NCBI RefSeq assembly: GCF_002080435.1
Contig: NZ_CP020540.1
Span: 248,001 to 312,000, forward strand
Direction of reading: 5' to 3'
From: Sphingobium herbicidovorans
Lineage (GTDB): Bacteria; Pseudomonadota; Alphaproteobacteria; Sphingomonadales; Sphingomonadaceae
Length of the DNA: 64,000 bases
This document shows positions 1 through 8,461 of this stretch, piece after piece. The position numbers were made by a program, and so were the translations under genes. Position 1 is the first letter of the stretch. The number at the start of each line of letters is the position of its first letter. The notes beneath the pieces were generated by a model. That model worked only from the letters and a program-made list of their open reading frames with translations, was not told the DNA's origin and made no database searches.

Positions 1-757
1 TCGTGAAAGCATCGTTGATACGCACACCATCGACGCCGCCGATCGCCGCGGTCGAGACGAGCTTCCCGTTCAACAGCCCTTGATCGCGGGCATAGGCCGA
101 CGAGAGCATCAGCGCGGCCGAGCTGCCAAGATCGATCATCAAGGGCACGGGAGGCAAACCCGAGACGGAAGCTCGAATGAACAGCTCCTGCTTGGCACCG
201 CGCCCGAGCGCGACAGCGCGCCAGTCGGGACCGGCGAGAAACGTGCCTGACTTGACGACCGCCATACGCCTTTTCGCGAAATCGAGCGCGATGCAGCTAC
301 CCGTGAACATATCGGCACCGAGGAGGATATCGATCGGTCGTCCGAAGGCCGCCGACACTGAACTCAGATCACCAACGACGGCAAAGGGTAAGCGACGGGT
401 TTCGCGGGCGAGCTGTACGTCGATGTCGCGGACCAGCAGCACCGGGGCCTTGGCGCTCAGCCCGCTAATCATGCGCCGCTCACCATCGTTCAAGCCGAGC
501 TTCGCCGCGAGCGCCGTGCTCATGATCGACGCGCCGCTGCCACTGTCGAGCACCGCCCGCACCGGCACTCCGCGCACTTGTGCCGAAACAAGGAGGGTAT
601 CACCCGTGCCGACTTCCAGCGGCTCCCATTCGAGGTGAGCCGCACCGAAGTTCCACGAGCCCGCAGACCGGGAAGTCTGTCGCGCGAGCGTTGGAGAACC
701 GAGCACCAAGCCGGTTCCACAGGCCACCAGCCGCGCCACTAATGAGCGTCGAGACAT
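1..757 (-). CDS. Retropepsin-like aspartic protease, exported, 3' end outside window
   Basis: The frame is open from the ATG at 757-755 to the left edge (about 252 codons), so the C-terminus is missing. Residues 1-26 look like an export signal (basic MSRR, hydrophobic run, ATLAR-type end). Two pepsin/retropepsin-like half sites are visible: VLDSGSGASIMS with Asp71, and MIDLGSSAALMLS with Asp209, the second followed by a flap-like glycine-rich stretch. By family knowledge such proteins are periplasmic single-chain or dimeric aspartic proteases of unknown substrate. The internal duplication of the aspartyl motif suggests one chain holds both halves. The Asp in the second half is followed by Leu-Gly-Ser instead of Ser/Thr-Gly, so catalysis there is less certain. 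It lies next to a transposon end and reads away from it. Confidence 0.75.
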   Translation of the reverse strand, partial: MSRRSLVARLVACGTGLVLGSPTLARQTSRSAGSWNFGAAHLEWEPLEVGTGDTLLVSAQVRGVPVRAVLDSGSGASIMSTALAAKLGLNDGERRMISGLSAKAPVLLVRDIDVQLARETRRLPFAVVGDLSSVSAAFGRPIDILLGADMFTGSCIALDFAKRRMAVVKSGTFLAGPDWRAVALGRGAKQELFIRASVSGLPPVPLMIDLGSSAALMLSSAYARDQGLLNGKLVSTAAIGGVDGVRINDAFT

Positions 758-987
758 ACCGATTGCTTCAACACGGGCCGTCAAAAAGCCACCTCCAGCC
801 CCCCGTCCGCAGGAGAGCAAATTGCGGTTACATGCTCCAGCCACTGGAGGAGCAAGTGCTTTTGGTGCGCCCGAAAATCCTCAGAAGCGCTTGGAGAACT
901 TTAGATGAAGGATGGTGCAGACCGCTTAGATGCCTTCCCGATAACGAACGGTTCCGGGGGACGCTGGGCCGATCGGGACCGCGAACG

Positions 988-1035
988 GTGTAAACGCTCG
1001 CGCTAAGTGGCGGCATTCTGATCGCGCTATTTGTC
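988..1035 (+). repeat. Left 48-bp terminal inverted repeat
   Basis: It starts GTGTAAACGCTCGCGCTAAG and ends CGCTATTTGTC. It matches the reverse complement of 4015-4062 at 46 of 48 positions. It is outside any gene and abuts the resolvase stop codon (1047). Confidence 0.9.
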
Positions 1036-1046
1036 GGCGAGCGTCG

Positions 1047-1619
1047 CTACGCGGCTACCGGCTTGGTCTCGGCCGATCGCACATAGGCGTAGAGTTTTGG
1101 CTTGGAGATGCCGAGCATCGAGCAAATCTTGGCGATCGGCATCGTGTTCTCGTGGTAGAGCCTGACGGGCAGGTCGCGCTTGTCCTTGCCGAGTGCGGCC
1201 GGCCGGCCACCCTTCTTGCCGCGAGCGCGGGCTGCGGTGAGACCGGCCTGGGTCCGCTCGCGGATCAGGTTGCGCTCGAACTCCGCCAATGCCCCGAACA
1301 GGTGGAAGGTAAGCTTGCCCGACGTGGTGGTCGTGTCGATCGCCTCGTGCAGGCTCAGCAGCCCGACCTTTTCCTCGTCGAGGTAGGTCATCCATCCGAT
1401 CAGATCACGGAGCGAGCGGCCGAGCCTGTCGAGGCGCCAGACCACCAGTGTGTCGCCGGCGCGAAGCAGCTCCTTCACCTTTTCCAATCCAGGGCGAGCG
1501 GCAGTCGCCCCGGAGGCCTTGTCGGTGATGACCTTCTCGCAGCCGGCAGCCTTCAGCGCATCACGCTGGAGGTCCAGGTTCTGCTCGGCGGTCGATACGC
1601 GGGCGTAACCGATTTTCAT
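1047..1619 (-). CDS. tniR: Serine resolvase (TniR/Tn3-type)
   Basis: A 190-residue site-specific serine recombinase, the normal length for small resolvases. The N-terminal catalytic domain opens with GYARVSTAEQ (nucleophile Ser9), followed by the arginine-rich VWRLDRLGRS active-site motif near residues 60-70 and the E-helix segment LAEFERNLIRERT. The C-terminus (about 145-185) carries a helix-turn-helix that ends at the KLYAYVRSAE segment. It should resolve cointegrates at a res site, most likely in the 113 bp between its start and the transposase gene. It is divergent from the DDE transposase, as in Tn5053-like elements. Confidence 0.88.
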   Translation of the reverse strand: MKIGYARVSTAEQNLDLQRDALKAAGCEKVITDKASGATAARPGLEKVKELLRAGDTLVVWRLDRLGRSLRDLIGWMTYLDEEKVGLLSLHEAIDTTTTSGKLTFHLFGALAEFERNLIRERTQAGLTAARARGKKGGRPAALGKDKRDLPVRLYHENTMPIAKICSMLGISKPKLYAYVRSAETKPVAA

Positions 1620-1732
1620 GCGTAGGGCCGGTGGCGCCCCGATCGGGCGCGGTTTGGGAAGAAAGTCGTCATCGGCAGGTCTATGTTGCCCTAGTTTTCT
1701 TTACCGGGTAGATTTACGTCGAACAGGCCGGT
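1620..1732. promoter_or_regulatory. Divergent intergenic region, probable res site and promoters
   Basis: A 113-bp gap between the divergently transcribed resolvase and transposase genes. In this transposon class the resolvase binds and recombines in the resolvase gene upstream region. I can see short AT-rich tracts around 1690-1715 but could not define subsite repeats with confidence. Confidence 0.4.
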
Positions 1733-3211
1733 TTGGCAACGCGAGCGGACTCGCATGGCGATGGGCAGGCAAATCTCCGTTTTCCTTACCTGCGACACGG
1801 ACCGTCGGCGGTGACGCATCCGGCGCTTGTCCCGCCGCTGGCGATCGAGCGCTACCGCGTCCTTGAACCGCACCTCGCCGATGGCATCCCGCTCGCGGAC
1901 CTCGCCCGCACCGGCACGCTGAGCGAGCGGACGTTGCAGCGCTGGCTCGGGCGCTACCGTGCCGAAGGACTTGCCGGTCTCGCGCGTCTGCCGCGCAACG
2001 ATCGGGGCAGGCTGCACCTGCCGGAACATCTGGTCGAACTGACCCGCACTCTCGCCACCAAGCGCCCGCGACCCCCGGTCGCCGCCATTCACCGAAAGGT
2101 GCAGGAACTCGCCATCGCGCATGGACACCGAACCCCCAGCTATGCGGCCGTCGCGCGTGTCGTCAGGGCGATACCGGCAAGCCAGATCGCCGCAGCCTCC
2201 GATCCGGCCGTCTACCGCGACCAGCACGAGCTAGTGCATCGGCGCGAAGCCGCGACCTCGAACGAGATGTGGCAGGCCGATCATACCGTTCTCGACATTC
2301 TCGTGCTCGATGATGCCGGAACCCCGGTGCGTCCTTGGCTGACCGTCATCGTTGACGATCACAGCCGAGCCATCGCCGGTTACTTCCTCAGCCTCGATGC
2401 CCCCAGTGCCCTCAACACGGCGCTCGCCTTGCGGCAGGCGATCTGGCGCAAGCCCAATCCCGAATGGATCGTCAGCGGCATTCCCGAACAGCTTTACGTC
2501 GACAACGGCTCGGATTTCATCTCCGAGCATATCGAGCAGGCGTGCATCGCCCTCAAAATCCGCCTCATCCATTCGCTGCCGGGGCGTCCTCGCGGGCGCG
2601 GCAAGATCGAGCGGCTGTTCCGCACCATCAACGACATGTTCCTGCCCGACCTGCCCGGCCACCTGATCGCGGGCAAGCCGCTGTCGGCGCCAGTGCTCAC
2701 GCTCGACGAGCTGCGCGCCCGCTTCGAGGCGTTCGTGTGCGGCGTCTATCATCGTCGCCCGCATGGCAGCACCGGCGAACCGCCGATCACGCGCTGGCAG
2801 AAGGGCGGGTTCCTGCCCGCAATGCCCGACAGCCTTGAACAGCTCGACATGCTGCTCGTGCACGTGCCCAAGCCCCGTAAAGTGCTGCGCGACGGCATCC
2901 GTCTGATGGGCAGGCGCTATGTCGAACCCACGCTCGCGGCCTTCGTCGGCGAGCAGGTCGAGGCGGTCTATGACCCCCGCGACCTGACCGAGATCCACGT
3001 CTACCACCAGGGCCGGTTCGTCTGCCGTGCGCTCAGCTCCGAGCACGCTGGGCACCCGTCGTTGCGCGCGATCCAGCGCGCCCGGCGCGGCGCGAAGGAG
3101 CGCGACAAGCAGGTGCCTGCCCCCACGGAGACCTTCGATGGCGACCAAGAGGATACGGCTTCCCGGCCCACCACCTACCGAGGGCTCCGGCTCTACGCCG
3201 CTGACGATTGA
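1733..3211 (+). CDS. tniA: DDE transposase, TniA/Mu-like (integrase catalytic core)
   Basis: A 492-residue transposase. An N-terminal helix-turn-helix region (about 40-90, with TLSERTLQRWLGRYRAEGL) precedes an rve/DDE core. The acidic triad appears as Asp183 (WQADHT), Asp257 (YVDNGSDF) and Glu293 (RGKIERLF). A Mu-type beta-barrel-like region follows at about 350-450. It catalyses strand transfer at the 48-bp ends. The N-terminus is uncertain, because a GTG at 1811 and other internal starts are possible. Its 3' end overlaps the ATPase gene, so the two are probably translationally coupled. The resemblance is to the IS481/Tn5053 transposase families, not to Tn3. Confidence 0.87.
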   Translation: MATRADSHGDGQANLRFPYLRHGPSAVTHPALVPPLAIERYRVLEPHLADGIPLADLARTGTLSERTLQRWLGRYRAEGLAGLARLPRNDRGRLHLPEHLVELTRTLATKRPRPPVAAIHRKVQELAIAHGHRTPSYAAVARVVRAIPASQIAAASDPAVYRDQHELVHRREAATSNEMWQADHTVLDILVLDDAGTPVRPWLTVIVDDHSRAIAGYFLSLDAPSALNTALALRQAIWRKPNPEWIVSGIPEQLYVDNGSDFISEHIEQACIALKIRLIHSLPGRPRGRGKIERLFRTINDMFLPDLPGHLIAGKPLSAPVLTLDELRARFEAFVCGVYHRRPHGSTGEPPITRWQKGGFLPAMPDSLEQLDMLLVHVPKPRKVLRDGIRLMGRRYVEPTLAAFVGEQVEAVYDPRDLTEIHVYHQGRFVCRALSSEHAGHPSLRAIQRARRGAKERDKQVPAPTETFDGDQEDTASRPTTYRGLRLYAADD

Positions 3212-4016
3212 GTTCCTGGTCGAGCAGCCGTTCCTGGCGACCCGCGAACATGCCCGGTTCGTCGAGTTTGCCGAAGCCTGCGCGCACTACCGCTATATCG
3301 GCGTGTGTCATGGCCGGCCGGGCGTCGGAAAGACGCGATCGGCGCGCGAGTTTTCCAGCTTCCCCGACCTGGGGGAATATGCCGCGCTCCGTCCCATTGC
3401 CGCGCTCCTTGGCGAAAAGGTCGCTCGCTGCCGCGCCGTCTTCTACACCGTGTCGGTCAGCAACACGCCCAAGACGATCGACGCGGTGTTGGGCCTCAAC
3501 CTCATTAAGCTGGGCTATGCCCGGCTGACGGTCGCGGGCGGCTCGCAGGACGAAATCACCCATGACGCCGCCCGCATCGCCTGCCCCCTCGTCATCGTCG
3601 ACGAGGCCGACCGCCTGACCATAAAGTCGCTCGAACATCTCCGCGACATGGCCGATCGCCACGGCTTCGGGCTGATCCTGATGGGTATGCCGGGCTTGGA
3701 GAAGCGCCTCGCCCGCTATGCCCAGCTCTACTCGCGGATCGGCTTCGTCCACGAGTTCAAACCGCTTACCGAGACCGAAATGCGGCTGCTGCTCGCGACC
3801 CACGCCGGCGATTTCGGGATCAGCTTCGACCCGGCCCAACTCGACGCGATCGAAGCGCAGGCAGCCGTGATCCGCATCACGCGCGGCAACTTCCGGCTCA
3901 TGGAGCGCCTGTTCGCGCAGATGCGGCGGATCATGACCCTCAACCGCGTCGAGGAGGTCACCGCTGACATCGTTCAGGCCGCGCGCGATTGCCTCGTCAT
4001 CGGACCCGGCAACTGA
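3138..4016 (+). CDS. tniB: AAA ATPase, transposition protein TniB-like
   Basis: A 292-residue ATPase with a Walker A motif GRPGVGKT (about 59-66), a Walker B motif LVIVDEADR and a downstream AAA sensor region. TniB/MuB-type proteins bind DNA in an ATP-dependent way and direct the transposase to target sites. I chose the ATG at 3138 because the frame upstream lies fully inside tniA and has no family similarity. The start lies 74 bp before the transposase stop. The last two bases of its TGA lie inside the right inverted repeat, which leaves no room for tniQ. Confidence 0.85.
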   Translation: MATKRIRLPGPPPTEGSGSTPLTIEFLVEQPFLATREHARFVEFAEACAHYRYIGVCHGRPGVGKTRSAREFSSFPDLGEYAALRPIAALLGEKVARCRAVFYTVSVSNTPKTIDAVLGLNLIKLGYARLTVAGGSQDEITHDAARIACPLVIVDEADRLTIKSLEHLRDMADRHGFGLILMGMPGLEKRLARYAQLYSRIGFVHEFKPLTETEMRLLLATHAGDFGISFDPAQLDAIEAQAAVIRITRGNFRLMERLFAQMRRIMTLNRVEEVTADIVQAARDCLVIGPGN

Positions 4017-4062
4017 CAAATAGCGCGATCAGAACGCCGCCATTTAGCGCGAGCGTTTACAC
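4015..4062 (-). repeat. Right 48-bp terminal inverted repeat
   Basis: Reverse complement of the left end with two mismatches. It starts within the tniB stop codon and ends GTTTACAC at 4062. Confidence 0.9.
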
Positions 4063-4330
4063 AGGATAAGATCCATACCGTTTCCGGAACCACTTTCTTG
4101 TTTCCTCTTCGAAATTGGACTGTGCTGATGAGTTTGAGCGATGGTGGCTTCGCTCATACACTACGCGCTACCAGGCCCCTGCCCGTTTCTTAGGCTTAAC
4201 GTTGTAGCTCAAGACCCCGGGGGCTCAGCCTCCCTTCTCCGGTTCTTGCCGCTGCGCAAATCCCTCGATCTACCTGCCGCCGTCGTGTGGTCGCACGGCA
4301 TCATCCAAAGACCTATTTAGGCCGTCATGA
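4063..4330. other. No gene recognised between transposon end and recombinase
   Basis: About 270 bp that follow the right inverted repeat. I see no convincing frame in any direction and no clear terminator. It may be the remainder of an older target region. Confidence 0.5.
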
Positions 4331-5569
4331 CTAGCCAATCTTCGCCATAAGGCGCCCCGCCGCCCCCTGCTCTGCCGCGAGATTGCGATTATAAGCGAGC
4401 GGCATCCGCGGCGACTTCCACCGCAGCGCGTCCATGATGCCGGCCAAATCCTCCCCGCTGGCGAACAGGTCCTGATTGAGCCCGATCCGCGTCGAGTGCG
4501 CACTGATCCCCTTCAGCAACCGCGCCAGATCGTCCGCCGTCAAATCGGGCAGCGCGCCACGGTCGAACGCGCGGCCGATGATCGACCGAAAGATTGGTCC
4601 GATCGAGCCCGGGTGCAGCGCCACGGTGCCGATGTCATATTCGACGCGCGCCTTCACCGCCGGCTTGGACAGCGTCTTGCGCAGATCCCACGTCTCCCGG
4701 CCCGAGATGCTGTCGATCGGCCGACCGCGCACGGCTGCCCGCGCCTTGTAGCGCCGCACCTGCACCCGCCGGAACAGCGGCCCTGTCGTGATCCCCGCCG
4801 CTTCGGTCCACGCCGCGATCGCCGCGACGGTGCGCGGGCTGAGGTAGGCGGTCGCCCCCTCCCCGTCTTGATCGCCCTTATGACGCAGAATCTGCAGCAG
4901 CCGCGCTTCGGGATCGATCGCCTCCTCAATATGCTCAATGGCGACCGCCACCAGTTCGGAGGCGCGCAGCCCGGTGTCATAAGCGGCCGATAGCAGCGCC
5001 CGATCACGCAGCCCCGGCAGATCCTCGCCACAACTCTCGAGCAGCGCGCGGATGTTGAGCCCCCGCGCCTTGTCGCGCTCGACGTCGCGCACCGGGCCCT
5101 TGAACCGCAGCGGCCGCGCCTGCTTCTGCGCAGCCCCCTTCTCGCGGCGCACCGTCTGGAGCCGCAGCTTCACCAGCGGCGCCGGCGTCGGATCCTTGAG
5201 CTCGAGCAGCTGGTGGATCTTGGCGATCGACGCCTTGTAGCGGGATAGCGAGGCCGGCCGGCTCCCCTTCCCGGCCCGCGCGTCGAGATAATCGGCCACG
5301 GTCTCGGGCGTGGCCGGCAGCGCGATCCGGTTGTTGCGCCTACACCACGCATCGAACGCCTCGACGTCGGACTTGAGCGCACGGATGCTATGGGGCGATG
5401 AAGCGGCCTGATAGGCGGCGATCAGGCCCTCGTTGACGGTGATGCGCTCGCCGGCGCGCATCTGCACGATCGTCCACGCAAGGTCGGCCGGCGCCCTGAC
5501 GGCCGGCAGGACAGCCTCAGGCGGCGCTACGGGGATTTCTGGCCCTTCCCGGGCGGTTTCGGTGCTCAC
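4331..5569 (-). CDS. Tyrosine recombinase / site-specific integrase
   Basis: A 412-residue integrase. A core-binding (SAM-like) domain spans roughly residues 45-150, with SPHSIRALKSDVEAFDAWCR as the typical start. The catalytic domain shows GLRASEL (Arg I), ILRHKGD (beta-hairpin Lys), SAHSTRIG (His-x-x-Arg), a Trp in DALRWKSP and the nucleophile Tyr in LAYNRNL. All catalytic positions look intact. The gene is alone on its strand. Its start lies 27 bp from the left end of the next transposon (5596), so its promoter was probably separated from its original upstream neighbour by that insertion. Confidence 0.87.
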   Translation of the reverse strand: MSTETAREGPEIPVAPPEAVLPAVRAPADLAWTIVQMRAGERITVNEGLIAAYQAASSPHSIRALKSDVEAFDAWCRRNNRIALPATPETVADYLDARAGKGSRPASLSRYKASIAKIHQLLELKDPTPAPLVKLRLQTVRREKGAAQKQARPLRFKGPVRDVERDKARGLNIRALLESCGEDLPGLRDRALLSAAYDTGLRASELVAVAIEHIEEAIDPEARLLQILRHKGDQDGEGATAYLSPRTVAAIAAWTEAAGITTGPLFRRVQVRRYKARAAVRGRPIDSISGRETWDLRKTLSKPAVKARVEYDIGTVALHPGSIGPIFRSIIGRAFDRGALPDLTADDLARLLKGISAHSTRIGLNQDLFASGEDLAGIMDALRWKSPRMPLAYNRNLAAEQGAAGRLMAKIG

Positions 5570-5595
5570 GACGCGCCTCGCTCCTCAGCCGCGCT

Positions 5596-5711
5596 TGTCG
5601 TTTTTCCAATAAGACCGGACTCGCAAGCCATTGAATTGGCTCCAACAGCTTTTGCCAATATTACCGGATTGTGGTGCGTCGGACCCATTTGGGGACAATA
5701 TTACCGGACTC
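5596..5711 (+). repeat. Left transposon end: terminal IR plus three transposase-binding repeats
   Basis: The terminal TGTCGTTTTTCC is followed by CCAATAAGACCGGACTC (5606-5622), CCAATATTACCGGATT (5655-5670) and ACAATATTACCGGACT (about 5695-5710). Multiple short repeats at each end are the known layout for Tn7/Mu/Tn402-type transposases. Confidence 0.82.
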
Positions 5712-5891
5712 CACGAACACAAGGTCCTTCGATGGCGCGAACGCCAAGCCAGCGGCGGGATGAGTCACGTCATCGTGAATCTGCAACGGCGTGGATGGTT
5801 CTTCCTTTAGGTCATCATTCTGCGAGCAGGCAATCTGGTAGAATAGCGGCGGACCGGAAGCCCCGAGTCCCGTTTAGGTTCGGGGATAGCC
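5712..5891. other. tniA leader, no gene
   Basis: A 180-bp spacer between the left-end repeats and the tniA start. It must hold the transposase promoter. I see no frame with gene character. Confidence 0.4.
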
Positions 5892-7541
5892 ATGGCTGCA
5901 ACCGGCACAGCCCTCTCTGCGATTGATGACAAGGCGTGGGATCTTGCGTGCGCACGCGAGCCTGTCATTCGCGCATTGGCCGCGCTGCCGAGCCTGAGTC
6001 CAAAAGCCATTGAAGCCGCCAGATCGGAATTGGGCCTCCGACGAACGCAGCTGTTCGAACTCGTGGCGCGCTATCGACACGACCCGGTGACCTCCTCCCT
6101 GGTCGACCATGGCAAAGGCTTTCCCAAGGGACGCCACCGTCTCGCGCCGGAACACGATGCGATCATCGCGGCAGAGATCGAGCGATTTTACCTTAAGCGA
6201 CCGAAGCCCTGCCTGGCGCAGTTGGTCCGCGACCTGAAAATGGCCTGCAAGGAGCAGGGAATCCCTGCGCCATCCCGCAAGGCGATCGCAACCCGCCTCG
6301 CGGAGATCGACCAAAGGAAGCTGGTTGCCAGTCGTGATGGGCAGAAGGCTGCTGACGACCGATTTCGACCCGTCAAAGGTTCCTACCGAGCAGAGCATCC
6401 GCTCCAGGTCGTGCAAATGGACCATACGCTGGCCGATATAATAATTGTCGATGAAGCATTTCGCAGGCCGCTTTGCCGTCCGACGCTGACGCTACAGGTT
6501 GATATTGCAACCAGGGTCATTCCCGGATTCTATATCTCACTGGAAAGCCCGTCTGCGACATCAGCTGGTTTGGCGATCCGGCACGCCGTGCTGCCCAAAG
6601 CCGCTTGGCTTGCAGACCGAGAGGTCGAGATTGACTATCCGATATGCGGCATTCCGGACGCGCTGCACATGGACAACGCCAAGGAATTTCATTCGCATGC
6701 GCTGGAACGTGGCTGTCAGCAGCATGGCATAGGGCTGCTCTACCGGCCAATGAAAACGCCACATTATGGCGGCCACATCGAACGGCTGATCGGCACGACC
6801 ATAGGCGAGGTCCATCTGCTGCCCGGGACCACCTTTTCCAATGTGCAGGCAAAGGGTGATTATGATGCCGAAGCGGAAGCCTGCATGACCCTGACGGAAT
6901 TCGAGCGCTGGTTCGCGCTCCAGGTGGGTATCTATCACGGATCCATCCATCGGGAATTGGGCGTCACTCCACTTTCGGCATGGAAGGAGGCGACGGCGGC
7001 ACGGCAGACTCGGCTGCCTGCTGACACGGAACGCTTTTTGCTCGATTTTCTTCCGTACGAAATGCGCAAGATCCGCCGCGAAGGCATTGAACTGTTCAAC
7101 ATATTCTATTGGCACGGAGCACTGGGAACCTTAGCCGTCAACCTCGACCGGAAACTGCCCGTCAAATACAACCCGCTGAACCTCTCGGCCGTCTATCTTG
7201 AAGAGCTTGATGGCAGCCACCTGGTGGTGCCCATGCGTGATCGGAGACGTCCGGCCATCACCAAGTTTGAACATGACATGGCGGTCAAGGCGCTACGCGA
7301 ATTGGGCCGCCGTTCCATTGACGAAAACACGTTGTTCGCGATGGTGAAGGATCAACGGCGCATCGTGGGCGAGGCCGTCGAAAAGACCAAAGCCGCACGC
7401 AAATCGGCGCAGCGCATTGTCTATGCCCTCGATGCGGGGGCGCCTCCAGCCGCGTCGCGGATGATTGCGGCTTCGCCCGCAGCAGAGATTGATGGCCCCG
7501 AAGAACCCGTCATTCCCCTGAAAATCGAGGAACGGCCGTGA
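5892..7541 (+). CDS. tniA: DDE transposase TniA
   Basis: A 549-residue transposase, the usual length for TniA of Tn5053/Tn402. It has an N-terminal DNA-binding region (about 30-140), then a catalytic core with Asp177 (VVQMDHT), Asp261 (LHMDNAKEFHS) and Glu297 (HYGGHIERLIG). A C-terminal Mu-like beta-barrel follows, then a basic tail. It catalyses strand transfer at the repeat-bearing ends. It is the first gene of a tightly overlapping operon, and its stop overlaps the GTG start of tniB (7538). It is clearly diverged from the transposase at 1733, so the two elements are not recent copies. Confidence 0.93.
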   Translation: MAATGTALSAIDDKAWDLACAREPVIRALAALPSLSPKAIEAARSELGLRRTQLFELVARYRHDPVTSSLVDHGKGFPKGRHRLAPEHDAIIAAEIERFYLKRPKPCLAQLVRDLKMACKEQGIPAPSRKAIATRLAEIDQRKLVASRDGQKAADDRFRPVKGSYRAEHPLQVVQMDHTLADIIIVDEAFRRPLCRPTLTLQVDIATRVIPGFYISLESPSATSAGLAIRHAVLPKAAWLADREVEIDYPICGIPDALHMDNAKEFHSHALERGCQQHGIGLLYRPMKTPHYGGHIERLIGTTIGEVHLLPGTTFSNVQAKGDYDAEAEACMTLTEFERWFALQVGIYHGSIHRELGVTPLSAWKEATAARQTRLPADTERFLLDFLPYEMRKIRREGIELFNIFYWHGALGTLAVNLDRKLPVKYNPLNLSAVYLEELDGSHLVVPMRDRRRPAITKFEHDMAVKALRELGRRSIDENTLFAMVKDQRRIVGEAVEKTKAARKSAQRIVYALDAGAPPAASRMIAASPAAEIDGPEEPVIPLKIEERP

Positions 7542-8461
7542 CTGCGATCTATGAACATCTGTTCCCGATGTACCGGGAGCAGGCCGGACTCCCGGATCAA
7601 GATCGCATAGATTGGCTGCGGCGGGATCGGTGGATCTCGCTGCCGCAGGCCGATGCAGCCCTTGAACGACTTGAAGATCTTCTCACATACCCGCAACGAG
7701 GGCGGATGCCATGCCTGCTCCTGTTTGGGTCAACCGGCATGGGCAAGAGCGAGATCGTCAATCGCTTTGCCGAAATGCATTCTCCGGCATATGATGTAAG
7801 TTCCGGCATAGCGGCGATGCCGGTTGTCGTTGTGCAGATGCCTCCCGAGCCATCGGACGAGGAATTTTACATCGAGCTCCTGCGCGCGATGAACTATGCG
7901 GACCTTGGCCACTTCACGGCGCGAGGCCTCCGCGCATTGGCACACCGATGCCTTGCGGAATTTGGGGTCAAGATCCTCATCCTCGATGAAATTGACAAGA
8001 TGCTGGCCGGAACACCGCGCCAACAGCGCGTTTTCCTCAATACCGTGCGTTTCCTGACCAACGATCTACGAATACCCATCGTCTGCGCTGGCACCGAAGA
8101 CGCCCGGATTGCCGTACTCACCGACCCCAATCTTGCGGATCGTTTCGGTGCCTTCGAACTGGTTCCGTGGCGCAACGATCATGCGCTGCGCCAACTCATG
8201 GCGAGCTTCAGCGGCCTTCTGCCGCTCCAGCGCCCGTCGGTGCTTGACGTGCAGGACGTGCGCCAGCGCGTCCTTGCACTGACGGGAGGCATAACGGGCC
8301 GGATTTTCCGCCTGGTAGAGGCTGCGGCCATCGCGGCAATCCGCAACGGCCGTGAAATGATCGACGCCTCGAGCCTGGATGATGACGATCTATTGCTGCC
8401 TCTCCTCTCCATGCAGGTCGTGGCGGGTAATCGGAGGGCTGTGTATCGGCGCCGCGCGTGA
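7538..8461 (+). CDS. tniB: AAA ATPase TniB
   Basis: 307 residues with Walker A GSTGMGKSE (about residues 67-75), Walker B KILILDEIDKM and an AAA lid. It is the target-selection regulator of the transposase. The GTG start overlaps the tniA stop by four bases (GTGA) and its own stop overlaps the tniQ start by four bases, indicating translational coupling. Confidence 0.92.
   Translation: MTAIYEHLFPMYREQAGLPDQDRIDWLRRDRWISLPQADAALERLEDLLTYPQRGRMPCLLLFGSTGMGKSEIVNRFAEMHSPAYDVSSGIAAMPVVVVQMPPEPSDEEFYIELLRAMNYADLGHFTARGLRALAHRCLAEFGVKILILDEIDKMLAGTPRQQRVFLNTVRFLTNDLRIPIVCAGTEDARIAVLTDPNLADRFGAFELVPWRNDHALRQLMASFSGLLPLQRPSVLDVQDVRQRVLALTGGITGRIFRLVEAAAIAAIRNGREMIDASSLDDDDLLLPLLSMQVVAGNRRAVYRRRA

Larger units (their letters stand above)
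988..4062. mobile_element. Compact Tni-type (Mu-like) transposon without tniQ
   Basis: The element is bounded by 48-bp inverted repeats at 988-1035 and 4015-4062, which differ at two positions. Between them lie only a serine resolvase (minus), a DDE transposase and an AAA ATPase (both plus). Both outer genes stop at or within a few bases of the inverted repeats, so there is no cargo. The gene content resembles the Tn5053/Tn402 group (tniA, tniB, tniR), but tniQ is absent. I find no 5-bp target duplication: the flanks are aacgg on the left and cagga or aggat on the right. The ends therefore probably belong to different insertion events, or one flank was later rearranged. Confidence 0.8.

Noticed and set aside
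984..4067. Target-site duplication around the first transposon
   Set aside because: Flanking 5-mers do not match in any shift I tried (aacgg or gaacg against cagga or aggat).
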